Assembly (NCBI RefSeq): GCF_001426745.1
Contig: NZ_LMFI01000002.1
Location: forward strand, 95,706-159,705
Length of the DNA: 64,000 bases
Origin: Nocardioides sp. Root140
GTDB taxonomy: Bacteria > Actinomycetota > Actinomycetes > Propionibacteriales > Nocardioidaceae
Direction of reading: 5' to 3'
In this document: piece after piece, positions 7,481 through 15,284 of the stretch
Position numbering within the stretch: position 1 is the first letter of the stretch
Layout of the letters: each line of letters opens with the position of its first letter
Translations under genes and position numbers: made by a program
The notes under the pieces: model-generated
Database searches by the model: none
What the model was told of the DNA's origin: nothing
The model's input: only the letters and a program-made list of their open reading frames with translations

Positions 7481-9919
7481 TCACTCCATCGTCAGGCCCG
7501 CGGCCGGCGTCACCCGTGCCGCGCGGCGGGCAGGCAGCACACAGGCCAGGAGCCCGGCTGCAGCGGACACGAGTACGACGATCGCGAGCTGGCCCAGCGG
7601 CAGGGTCATGGACGCGTTCTCGACGTACTTCGCCAGCATGGTCTGGACGCCGACCCAGGCGAAGCCGATGCCCAGGGTGGTGCCGAGCAGGGTCGCCACC
7701 ACGGAGAGCAGCACCGCCTCGGTGGCCAGGGTGGCCCGCAACTGGCGACGGGTCAGGCCGAGGGCCCGCAGCAGGGCGTTCTCGCGTCCTCGTTCGAGCA
7801 CCGAGAGACCGAGCGTGTTGGCGATGCCGATCAGCGCGATGACCACGGCGATGCCGAGCAGGCCGACGATCGCGCCGGTCATCACGTCGAGCTGGAGGTC
7901 GACGAAGGCCCACTTGCCCAGGGTCGAGACCACGTCGGCGTCGGAGGCCGCGGCCACGGCGGACAGGTCGCCGCTGAAGTCCTCGGCGTCGGTGTCGAGA
8001 TCGGCCCGCACCCAGATCGCCTGCGTGGACGGTGCCGCGTCGAGCCCGGCCAGCGTCTGCGGGGCGACGACGGCGACGTTGCCCCAGTCCTCCCCGGCGT
8101 TCACCCGCAGGGTCTCCGTGCGCTCGCCGACGGTGACCGTGACCGTGCGTGGCACGTTGCCGTTCTCCAGTGCGTCGATCGGCAGGTAGATCTCCCCGGC
8201 GCGGGGCGCGGCGAAGTCCGGCGTGCTCCGCATCAGCCCGGCAGCGTCCGGGCCGGGGGCGACGACCCGCATCCGGCCGATCCCGCGGTCGAGGGTGCCG
8301 ACCGTTCCGGGGACCTCCACGGCACTCTCGACGGCGGGCAGGTCGCGCACGCCGGTGAGCACCTCCGGTGCCAGTCCGGCCCCCGTGGTCGCCGAGACGG
8401 TGGCGTCGAGGGGATGGTCGGTGGCCATCTCGTCGTCGATGATGCTGCGTCCACTGGCCAGCCCGGTCAGGACGGCGGTCGTGAGGGTGACCCCGACGAG
8501 CAACGAGGCGGTCGTGGCCGCCGTACGCCGTGGGTTGCGGACTGCGTTGGAGGTGGCCAGTCGTCCGGGCGGGCCCATGACGCGGGCGGTGAGCGATCCG
8601 GCGACCCGGATCAGGGCGGGAACGATCGTCGGCCCGAGCAGGACCACCCCGAAGAACGTGGTGCCTCCGCCCACCACCATCAGTGGGACCGCGGCTCCGG
8701 CGATGGCCGCGGCCATCGCCAGCACCCCGGCGGCGACGACGAGGATGCCGAACCCGATGCGGAGACGGCCGGCCGTCGTGCGTACGTCGACACCGGTGTC
8801 CGGACGAAGTGCGGCGAGCGGGCTGACCCGGGTGACCCGGCGGGTGGGAAGCCAGGACGCCATGACCGTGACGGCGGTGCCGACAAGGAAGGCGCCGGCG
8901 AACCAGACGGGGGAGAAGGACGCCTCGCCCAGTCGAGCGCTCGGGGCGAGGTCACGGATCAGTGCGACCAGGCCGAGTCCGAGTCCAGCGCCGGCCACCA
9001 GGCCGACCAGGGCGGAGACGACACCGAGCGCGAGGGCCTCGAGGCGGATCGAGCGAAGCACCTGCCGCCGGGTGGCGCCGACGCAGCGCAGCAGGGCGAA
9101 GTCGCGGGTCCGCTGCGCGAACAGGATCGAGAACGTGTTGGCGATGACCATCACCGAGGTGCCGATGGCGATCGCCGCGAAGAGCAGCAGGATGAACGCG
9201 ATGACGTCGACGCCGTTGGTGGCCGCCTTCTGCTGGTCGGCCACGAAGTCGTCGGTGGTCTGCACGGTCGCGTCCGGGTAGGCGCTCTCGAGGGCCCGGA
9301 TCTGCTCGTCCGCGGAGCCGGCGCCGTTCCAGGCGACGCTGTTGATCATGCTCTGGTCGAGCCACCGGTCCTGGGCGTCCTGGGTGAGGTAGACCGCGGA
9401 CCAGACCATCGACGACGGGCTGTCGACGCTGCCGACGACCTTCACGTCGAGGGCCTGCTTGCCGGTTCCGATGGTGAGGGTGTCGCCGATCCCGACGTCA
9501 TTGGCCTTGGCCGCGTTCGCGTCGACGACTGCCTCGTGGTCGGTGGAGGGGAAGCGGCCGTCGACCAGCTCCTGCCAACGCATCGCGTTGTCGCGGGGGA
9601 GGGCGCCGACGTCGGCGCCGTCGGTGATCTCGGTGCCGTCGCGTGACACGGAGAGCCACGCCCAGCCCAGCACGGAGGCCGAGGCGCCCTCCTTCTCGGC
9701 GCGGTCCAGCAGTCGGGCCGCGTCGGGGCCGTCGATCCCGGAGACCACCACGTCGGCATGTGCGAACGGCGCGTCGAGGCCCGAGGTCAGGCCGTCGCGG
9801 GCCGCGGAGGAGAGCGCGTTGGTGACGATGATGAAGGTGACCCCGATGACCACGGCCAGGCTCGCGGCGACGTACCGCCGGGTGTGCCGCCGCATCGAGG
9901 CGAGCAGGACGGTGCGCAT
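7481..9919 (-). CDS. ABC transporter permease with two FtsX-like domains
   Basis: About 812 residues. An N-terminal membrane segment is followed by a large extracytoplasmic region, a three-helix FtsX/MacB-type domain, a linker, a second such segment, another extracytoplasmic loop, and a C-terminal three-helix FtsX domain ending LACVLPARRAARVTPAAGL. This duplicated architecture is typical of actinobacterial permeases for lipoprotein, peptide or lipid export. The substrate cannot be told. ATG at 9919 shares its A with the TGA of the upstream ATP-binding gene; GTG at 9922 is the alternative. It forms an operon with that ATPase, and the gene 3' end meets the palindromic element at 7276-7470. Confidence 0.88.
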   Translation of the reverse strand: MRTVLLASMRRHTRRYVAASLAVVIGVTFIIVTNALSSAARDGLTSGLDAPFAHADVVVSGIDGPDAARLLDRAEKEGASASVLGWAWLSVSRDGTEITDGADVGALPRDNAMRWQELVDGRFPSTDHEAVVDANAAKANDVGIGDTLTIGTGKQALDVKVVGSVDSPSSMVWSAVYLTQDAQDRWLDQSMINSVAWNGAGSADEQIRALESAYPDATVQTTDDFVADQQKAATNGVDVIAFILLLFAAIAIGTSVMVIANTFSILFAQRTRDFALLRCVGATRRQVLRSIRLEALALGVVSALVGLVAGAGLGLGLVALIRDLAPSARLGEASFSPVWFAGAFLVGTAVTVMASWLPTRRVTRVSPLAALRPDTGVDVRTTAGRLRIGFGILVVAAGVLAMAAAIAGAAVPLMVVGGGTTFFGVVLLGPTIVPALIRVAGSLTARVMGPPGRLATSNAVRNPRRTAATTASLLVGVTLTTAVLTGLASGRSIIDDEMATDHPLDATVSATTGAGLAPEVLTGVRDLPAVESAVEVPGTVGTLDRGIGRMRVVAPGPDAAGLMRSTPDFAAPRAGEIYLPIDALENGNVPRTVTVTVGERTETLRVNAGEDWGNVAVVAPQTLAGLDAAPSTQAIWVRADLDTDAEDFSGDLSAVAAASDADVVSTLGKWAFVDLQLDVMTGAIVGLLGIAVVIALIGIANTLGLSVLERGRENALLRALGLTRRQLRATLATEAVLLSVVATLLGTTLGIGFAWVGVQTMLAKYVENASMTLPLGQLAIVVLVSAAAGLLACVLPARRAARVTPAAGLTME

Positions 9920-10683
9920 CACGCCGCCCGGTGGCGCAGCGCCGCGACGAGCTCGTCGCGGGTGGGCGTGGTGAGGTGGGTGCGGATGGCGCCGTCGGCG
10001 ATGACGAGTACGTCGTCGGCATAGGCGGCCGCGTCCAGCTCGTGGGTGACCATGACGACGGTCTGGCCGAGCTCGCGCACCGAGTGGCGCAGGAAGTCGA
10101 GGACCTCGGCGCTCGCGGTCGAGTCGAGGTTGCCGGTCGGCTCGTCGGCGAAGACGATCGCGGGCTGGGCGACCAGGGCGCGGGCGATCGCCACGCGCTG
10201 CTGCTGTCCGCCGGAGAGCTGGCTGGGGAGGTGGCCGGTGCGGTCGGCGAGTCCGAGCACGTCGACGACCATCTCGAACCTGGCCCGCTCCTCGCGCCCG
10301 ACCTTGCGACCGGCGAGCTCCAGCGGGAGCAGGATGTTCTGGCCAGCGGTCAGCATCGGCAGCAGGTTGAACGACTGGAAGACGAAGCCGACGTGGTCGC
10401 GCCGGAACTTCGTCAGCGCGGTGTCGTCGAGCGACTCCAACGTCACGCCCGCCACCTCGACCGTGCCGGGGGTCGGCTGGTCGAGCCCGGCCAGGCAGTG
10501 CATCAGTGTCGACTTCCCGGAGCCCGAGGGGCCCATGATCGCGGTGAACCGGCCGGCCGGGAGGTCGAGGTCGACACCGCGAAGCGCATGCACCTCGGCG
10601 TGGGTTCCGACGCCGTAGGTCTTGGTCAGGCCGCGGGCAGTCGCGGCGGTTCGGAGGGCGTTGGGGGCGGTGGTCTCGATCAT
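9919..10683 (-). CDS. ABC transporter ATP-binding protein (MacB/LolD type)
   Basis: A 254-residue ATPase with Walker A GPSGSGKST, Q-loop FVFQSFNLLP, signature LSGGQQQR, Walker B VFADEPTGNLDS and H-loop VMVTHE. The NLLP and PTGNLDS variants are those of the MacB/LolD group, which pairs with FtsX-type permeases such as its downstream neighbour. ATG at 10683 lies 7 nt after a TAGCGT hexamer (leaderless pattern). The longer frame to 10815 is non-family sequence. Its upstream region carries two GTCGTACGAC palindromes and a 32-bp tandem array. Confidence 0.92.
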   Translation of the reverse strand: MIETTAPNALRTAATARGLTKTYGVGTHAEVHALRGVDLDLPAGRFTAIMGPSGSGKSTLMHCLAGLDQPTPGTVEVAGVTLESLDDTALTKFRRDHVGFVFQSFNLLPMLTAGQNILLPLELAGRKVGREERARFEMVVDVLGLADRTGHLPSQLSGGQQQRVAIARALVAQPAIVFADEPTGNLDSTASAEVLDFLRHSVRELGQTVVMVTHELDAAAYADDVLVIADGAIRTHLTTPTRDELVAALRHRAA

Positions 10684-10738
10684 GACCCCCACGCTAGGAA
10701 TTCTGCGGCTCCCGAACGTCAGGCCGGCGGTGGAACCC

Positions 10739-10779
10739 GTCGTACGACCTGGGGATGACGCGGGCGTTCGTCGTACGAC
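10739..10779. promoter_or_regulatory. Paired 10-bp palindromes upstream of the ABC operon
   Basis: Two exact copies of the palindrome GTCGTACGAC, at 10739-10748 and 10770-10779, lie 31 bp apart (about three helical turns), 56 bp upstream of the ABC ATP-binding gene start. Position and spacing suit a cooperative operator. The same word occurs elsewhere in the window (12555, 22019, 30371), so it may instead be a genome-wide word. Confidence 0.4.
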
Positions 10780-10837
10780 CCGTGGGGTGCCGCGCCCGCC
10801 ACCGGGGCTGCTCACCGGCCCTAGGTGGTCCGGCCCG

Positions 10838-11029
10838 GTCGGACCGAGTGGGCCCCGGTACTGCGTCCGGTCGGACCGAGTGGGCCCCGGGACTGCGTCC
10901 GGTCGGACCGAGTGGGCCCCGGTACTGCGTCCGGTCGGACCGAGTGGGCCCCGGTACTGCGTCCGATCGGACCGAGTAGGCCCCGGTACTGCGTCCGGTC
11001 GGACCGAGTGGGCCCCGGTACTCGGCCCG
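10838..11029. repeat. Tandem array of six 32-bp units
   Basis: Six head-to-tail copies with an exact 32-bp period begin at 10838, 10870, 10902, 10934, 10966 and 10998. Each contains GTCGGACCGAGTGGGCCCC followed by GGTACTGCGTCCG. The copies differ at only a few positions (for example 10966, and the TGG to TAG change near 10978). A partial seventh unit fades into GTACTCGGCCC. There are no unique spacers. The array occupies the middle of a 423-bp non-coding gap (10684-11106) between the ABC operon and a response regulator gene. The period is not a multiple of three, so it is unlikely to be coding. Confidence 0.9.
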
Positions 11030-11106
11030 ACCGGGCCGGAGTCCCGAGTGCCGGCCCGGTCCTGTTCCAGCGCCGGTGCTTCCGGGCGCTGGTCACGCCC
11101 CGGGCC

Positions 11107-11763
11107 TCAGCCGACCAGGCCGGACTCGTAGGCAAGCACGACGAGCTGCACGCGGTCGCGGGAGCCGGTCTTGGCCAGGACCCGGCCGACGTGCGTCTTC
11201 ACCGTCGCCTCGGCGACCACCAGGTCGGCGGCGATCTCGGTGTTGGAGAGCCCGCGCCCGATCAGGGTGAGGACTTCGTGCTCGCGCTCGGTGAGCACGG
11301 CGAGGCGGGAGTCGCGCGAGCGTTCAGCGCCGGGCTCGGGCAGCGTCGAGGCGAAGTGGTCGAGCAGCCGCCGGGTGGTGCTCGGGGCGACGACGGAGTC
11401 GCCGGAGTGCACCGAGCGGATGGCGTCGAGCAGGTCGGCCGGCCGGGCGTCCTTCAGCAGGAACGCGGCCGCGCCGGCCTTGATCGCGGCGAACGTGTAT
11501 TCGTCGAGGTCGAAGGTGGTCAGCACGATCACCCGTGGCGAGTCGGGCCGAGCGGCCAGGAGCCTAGTGGCCTCGACGCCGTCCATGCGCGGCATCCGGA
11601 CGTCCATGAGCACGACGTCCGCCGCGGTCACCGCCAGCTTCTCGCTGGCCTCGGCGCCGTCGCCGGCCTGGCCGACGACCGACATGTCGTCCTGGGACTC
11701 GACCAGCATCTGGAAACCGGCGCGGACCATCTCCTGGTCGTCGACGAGGAAGACCCGGATCAT
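11107..11763 (-). CDS. Two-component response regulator, NarL/LuxR family
   Basis: A 218-residue regulator. The receiver domain has the acidic pair D8-D9, phosphoacceptor D54 (VLMDVRMPRMDG) and the conserved K near 105 (FLLKDARP). The C-terminal LuxR-type helix-turn-helix reads LTEREHEVLTLIGRGLSNTEIA. The start overlaps the stop of the sensor kinase by 4 nt, so the pair is translationally coupled. The adjoining ABC exporter operon on the same strand is a plausible target, a common actinobacterial arrangement, but the tandem array separates them and no site is proven. Confidence 0.92.
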   Translation of the reverse strand: MIRVFLVDDQEMVRAGFQMLVESQDDMSVVGQAGDGAEASEKLAVTAADVVLMDVRMPRMDGVEATRLLAARPDSPRVIVLTTFDLDEYTFAAIKAGAAAFLLKDARPADLLDAIRSVHSGDSVVAPSTTRRLLDHFASTLPEPGAERSRDSRLAVLTEREHEVLTLIGRGLSNTEIAADLVVAEATVKTHVGRVLAKTGSRDRVQLVVLAYESGLVG

Positions 11764-12911
11764 GTGGGAATCCTTGCAGAGACAGCGAATCCGCCACCAT
11801 CGGCCGGGGCCGCGGTCAGGGTCCCCCCGTGCACCGTGACCCGTTCGCGCATGCCCAGCAGGCCGAGCCCCTTGCCGTCGGAACGCGCCGCGGCTCCGCG
11901 GCCGTCGTCGATCACGTCGAGGCGCAGCTCGCCGTTTCGATGGGCCAGGTCGAGCCGGACGTGCGCGACCCCGGCGTGCTTGCGCACGTTCGTCAGTGCC
12001 TCCTGCGCGATGCGGTAGACGGTCAGGCCCACGCCTTCGGGGACCTCGGGCATCGGGTCGGGCAGGTGGGCCACGAGGTCCATGCCACTGGCGCGGGTCT
12101 CCTCGACGAGGTGGAGCAGGTCGACCAGGCCGGGCTGCGGGGCGGTGCCGGATCCGCCGTCGGAGCGCAGCAGACCCAGCATGCGGCGCATCTCCGTGAG
12201 CGCGTCACGCCCGGTCTCAGAGATCGTCTGGAGCGCCGTGGTCGCAGCGCCAGGGTCCTTGGCGGAGGCGTAGCGGGCACCGTCGGCCTGCACCACGATC
12301 ACCGAGAGGCCGTGCGCCACGACGTCGTGCATCTCGCGGGCGATGCGGGCGCGTTCGTCCTGTGCGGCCAGCTGCGCCTGCTGGACGGCCTCGCGCTCGA
12401 GTCGTTCGCCGCGCTCGACCAACGAGGCGACGTACGCCGCCCGGGTGCGACCGAGGGTGCCGAGGGCCCAGGCTGCCGCGACGATGGCGGCGATGGACAG
12501 GAAGTACGCCGTGTAGGCGGTGGGCGTCCCGGCGGTGGGGTAGGGGCTCAGCCAGTCGTACGACGACACGCCCGCACCGATCACGCCGACCGCCAACACG
12601 GCGAATCCCCAACGTGCACTGGCGAAACGCGCCACCGAGTAGACCGCGACCGGGAAGGCGACCTGGCCCCAGATCGGCTCGTCGAGCACCACCGCCTGCA
12701 GCAGCGACGCCGCCACCACCACCGTGGCCGAGGCGACCGGATGGTGCCGGCGCCAGAACAGGGGCACGAACTGGATCAGGCACAACAGGCCGACCGCGGG
12801 ATCGAAGCCGCCGAGCAGGGTGCCGGCGACGGCGGTGAAGACGAGGAACCCGGCCAGCGAGGCGTCGAGGACGCGCTGTCCGCGCTCGTCGAGTCGCCAC
12901 GGCTGCCGCAT
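11760..12911 (-). CDS. Two-component sensor histidine kinase, NarL-partner (HisKA_3) type
   Basis: 383 residues with an N-terminal block of several membrane helices (about 15-160) and no large extracellular domain. A short coiled linker precedes the HisKA_3 box ERARIAREMHDVVAHGLSV, carrying the phosphorylated histidine, and a C-terminal HATPase (VYRIAQEALTNVRKHA, DDGRG, GLLGMRERV). The intramembrane-sensing layout suggests detection of membrane or envelope stress. ATG at 12911 follows TAGTCT by 6 nt (leaderless pattern). It is divergent from the AlkD-like gene, with a 16-bp palindrome between them. Confidence 0.92.
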   Translation of the reverse strand: MRQPWRLDERGQRVLDASLAGFLVFTAVAGTLLGGFDPAVGLLCLIQFVPLFWRRHHPVASATVVVAASLLQAVVLDEPIWGQVAFPVAVYSVARFASARWGFAVLAVGVIGAGVSSYDWLSPYPTAGTPTAYTAYFLSIAAIVAAAWALGTLGRTRAAYVASLVERGERLEREAVQQAQLAAQDERARIAREMHDVVAHGLSVIVVQADGARYASAKDPGAATTALQTISETGRDALTEMRRMLGLLRSDGGSGTAPQPGLVDLLHLVEETRASGMDLVAHLPDPMPEVPEGVGLTVYRIAQEALTNVRKHAGVAHVRLDLAHRNGELRLDVIDDGRGAAARSDGKGLGLLGMRERVTVHGGTLTAAPADGGGFAVSARIPT

Positions 12912-12945
12912 GGCCAGAGACTATGCGGCGCCAGCCCGTCGTACG

Positions 12946-12961
12946 TCAGACCGTGGTCTGA
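12946..12961. promoter_or_regulatory. Inverted repeat in the kinase/AlkD divergent promoter region
   Basis: TCAGACC-GT-GGTCTGA: a perfect 7-2-7 inverted repeat about 35 bp upstream of the kinase start and 49 bp upstream of the AlkD-like start. The position suits an operator or autoregulatory site for the neighbouring two-component system. The binding protein is not known. Confidence 0.4.
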
Positions 12962-13009
12962 TCCTCGGTGGCGTCGGGCGGGCGGTGTGTGCACAACTAC
13001 GCTGACGGC

Positions 13010-13744
13010 GTGCCGCACGCGATCCGACCCGACGAGCTCGTCGCGATGGTGCGCGACCAGATCGCCGCCGCGGCCGACCCGGAGAAGGCGCCGGCCATGC
13101 AGGCCTACATGAAGTCGACGATGCCCTACCGCGGCGTGACCTCGCAGCCACTCACCCGCCTGTGTCGCGAGGTGTACGCCGACTGGGTGCTGCCCGACGA
13201 GGAGTCGTGGCGTGAAGCCGTCCTGGCGCTCTGGGACGACGCGGAGTTCCGTGAGGAGCGGTACGCCGCGACGACGCTGGCCGGCCACCGGCTCTACCGC
13301 GAGCACCGGCAGCCCTGCACGATGGGCCTGTGGCGGCACCTGGTCGTGACGGGCGCGTGGTGGGACCACGTCGACGACGTCGCGACCCACCGGGTCCGTG
13401 AGCTCCTGGAGCGCTTCCCGGACACGGTCACGCCCACACTGCGTGACTGGGCCGTCGACGACGACCTGTGGCTGCGGCGTACGGCGATCATCTGCCAGGT
13501 CGGCCTGCGCGAGCGCATCGACCGCGAGCTCCTCACGCACGCGATCGACGCCAACCTCGACGGCTCCACGCGCACCAGCCCGCCGGAGTCGCCGTACGGC
13601 CGGGAGTTCTTCGTGCGCAAGGCGATCGGGTGGGCGCTCCGCGACTATTTCCGAACCGACCCGGACTGGGTGCGCGCGTTCGTCACCGAGCGCGAGGGCC
13701 GGCTCTCGGGGCTGTCGCGGCGCGAGGCCCTCAAGCATGCGTGA
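13010..13744 (+). CDS. DNA alkylation repair protein, AlkD-like HEAT-repeat fold
   Basis: About 244 residues matching the AlkD family: the early segment YMKSTMPYRGVTSQPL, then helical repeats with WVLPDEESWREAVLALWD, VDDVATHRVRELLERFP and LRDWAVDDDLWLRRTAI, and a C-terminal FFVRKAIGWALRDYFRTDP. AlkD enzymes are glycosylases that release bulky or cationic alkylated bases without flipping them. The DLWLRR segment carries the conserved acid and aromatic positions. GTG at 13010 lies 7 nt after TACGCT, so a leaderless start is chosen over the longer frame at 12968. Confidence 0.85.
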   Translation: MPHAIRPDELVAMVRDQIAAAADPEKAPAMQAYMKSTMPYRGVTSQPLTRLCREVYADWVLPDEESWREAVLALWDDAEFREERYAATTLAGHRLYREHRQPCTMGLWRHLVVTGAWWDHVDDVATHRVRELLERFPDTVTPTLRDWAVDDDLWLRRTAIICQVGLRERIDRELLTHAIDANLDGSTRTSPPESPYGREFFVRKAIGWALRDYFRTDPDWVRAFVTEREGRLSGLSRREALKHA

Positions 13745-13790
13745 CAGGGCTGCTCGATGACGTCGGGCGGGCGCGAGTAGGGTGCCGAGC

Positions 13791-13943
13791 ATGACGAAGT
13801 GGGAATACCAGGTGGCGCCGATTCCGCTCCACAACGAGGCCCTGATGCTGAACAACTTCGGCCAGGACGGCTGGGAGCTGGTTCAGCTGCAGACCAGCGC
13901 GCAGGGCGGCACCGTCGCCTTCTTCAAGAGGCCGATCGCATGA
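13791..13943 (+). CDS. Small DUF4177-like protein
   Basis: A 50-residue protein beginning MTKWEYQVAPIPLHNEALM and containing the DUF4177 signature GQDGWELVQLQ, ending in AFFKRPIA. It is predicted to be a small beta-rich cytoplasmic protein of unknown function. ATG at 13791 lies 7 nt after TAGGGT, so it probably heads a leaderless operon. Its stop overlaps the start of the RidA gene by 4 nt (ATGA). I recall an equally small gene at this place in mycobacteria and streptomycetes, which supports it being real. Confidence 0.8.
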   Translation: MTKWEYQVAPIPLHNEALMLNNFGQDGWELVQLQTSAQGGTVAFFKRPIA

Positions 13944-14398
13944 GCGCCGTAGAGGACCGCCTCGCCGAACTGGGCCTGGCCGTTCCGGAGGTGGCCAAGC
14001 CGGTCGCCGCCTACGTGCCCGCCGTGCGCTCCGGCAACCACATCTTCACCTCGGGCCAGCTGCCGATGCAGTCCGGTGAGCTGATGGTCACCGGCAAGGT
14101 CGGCGGCGAGGTCTCCGAGGAGGAGGCGCTCGCCTGCGCCCAGCAGTGCGCGCTGAACGCGATCGCCGCGGTGAAGTCCGAGATCGGCGACCTCGACCAG
14201 GTCAAGCGCATCGTGAAGGTCGTCGCGTTCATCGCCTCGACGCCCGACTTCACCGGGCAGCCGCGGGTGGCCAACGGTGCCTCCGAGCTGTTCGGCAAGG
14301 TCTTCGGCGACGCGGGTGTGCACGCGCGCTCGGCGGTCGGCGTACCCGTCCTGCCGCTGGACGCACCGGTCGAGGTCGAAGTCATCGTCGAGGTCTGA
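13940..14398 (+). CDS. RidA/YjgF-family protein
   Basis: A 152-residue RidA-superfamily protein of the longer branch that starts VEDRLAELGLAVPEVAKPVA. Core signatures are FTSGQLP, ALNAIAAVKSEIGDLDQV and a C-terminal RSAVGVPVLPLDAPVEVE. Classic RidA enzymes hydrolyse reactive enamine/imine intermediates. This branch lies at the same place in M. tuberculosis (Rv3678c), where its substrate is unclear. It is translationally coupled to the DUF4177 gene, and 3 nt separate its stop from the next gene. Confidence 0.88.
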   Translation: MSAVEDRLAELGLAVPEVAKPVAAYVPAVRSGNHIFTSGQLPMQSGELMVTGKVGGEVSEEEALACAQQCALNAIAAVKSEIGDLDQVKRIVKVVAFIASTPDFTGQPRVANGASELFGKVFGDAGVHARSAVGVPVLPLDAPVEVEVIVEV

Positions 14399-14401
14399 TC
14401 C

Positions 14402-15274
14402 GTGGATCCCACACGCACCCTGCCGCCCGGCTTCCTCGAGCAGGCCCGGGAGTTCATGGACGGCACTCGTGAGCCGGCTGCGCCGCGGTCGGCCTCGACG
14501 GTCGTGCTGCTGCGCGACGGCGACGGTCGCCCCGGCGGCCTGGAGTCCTACCTGCTGCGCCGTCACGTCGGCATGAAGTTCGCCGCCGGCATGAGCGTCT
14601 TCCCCGGCGGCGGCGTCGACCCGCGCGACTCGGAGGTCGACCCCTCGCTGTGGGCCGGGCCCTCCCCGGAGGAGTGGGCCTCACGCATGGGCTGCACGCC
14701 GGTCGAGGCGCGCGAGCTGGTCTGTGCCGCCGTGCGCGAGACGTTCGAGGAGTCCGGCGTCCTCCTCGCCGGCACCGCCGACACCGTCGTCGCCGACACC
14801 ACCGGCGACGACTGGGAGCGCGACCGGGCGGCGCTCGAGGCGCACGAGCTGGCCTTCTCCGACTTCCTGACCGCGCGCGGACTCGTGCTGCGCACCGACC
14901 TGCTCGCGGTGCTCGGCGGCTGGCTGACCCCGGTGTTCGAGCCCAAGCGGTTCCTCACCTGGTTCTTCGTGGCCGCGCTGCCCGAGGGACAGGTCACCCG
15001 CGACGTCTCCACGGAGTCCGACAAGGTGGCCTGGTTCAGCGTGCGTGACGCGCTCCGGCTGGCCGACGACGGGCAGATGATGCTGATGCCGCCGACCTAC
15101 GCGACCCTCTGCGACATGTACGACGCCACGTCGCCGGCCGCGGCGCTGGAGCACGCGACGTCGGTGCCGTTCGAGATGATCACGCCCACGTTCAACCCGG
15201 AGACGAACCGCCTCGAGAGCAACGACCGCATCGTGCAGCTGGGCACCCGGGTCGGCGAGGCACTCGCCCGATGA
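14402..15274 (+). CDS. Nudix hydrolase with long insertion in the Nudix box (NUDT19-like)
   Basis: 290 residues. The Nudix box is split: GGGVDPRDSE at 69-78 and RETFEESG at 112-119 are separated by more than 30 residues rather than the usual 7. An expanded box of this kind is known in NUDT19-type enzymes, which cleave CoA and acyl-CoA to phosphopantetheine products. The substrate is therefore probably a CoA derivative (inference). GTG start at 14402. It sits in a tight run from DUF4177 to the metallo-beta-lactamase-fold gene. No typical ribosome site is visible, so it may rely on coupling. Confidence 0.85.
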   Translation: MDPTRTLPPGFLEQAREFMDGTREPAAPRSASTVVLLRDGDGRPGGLESYLLRRHVGMKFAAGMSVFPGGGVDPRDSEVDPSLWAGPSPEEWASRMGCTPVEARELVCAAVRETFEESGVLLAGTADTVVADTTGDDWERDRAALEAHELAFSDFLTARGLVLRTDLLAVLGGWLTPVFEPKRFLTWFFVAALPEGQVTRDVSTESDKVAWFSVRDALRLADDGQMMLMPPTYATLCDMYDATSPAAALEHATSVPFEMITPTFNPETNRLESNDRIVQLGTRVGEALAR

Positions 15275-15284
15275 GCTGGTCGCG

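Noticed and set aside
7103..9646. 847-codon plus-strand frame
   Set aside because: Antisense to the ABC permease. Repetitive GDGR-type composition without domains.
10838..11029. CRISPR array
   Set aside because: The repeats are contiguous with no unique spacers, and no cas genes are in the window.
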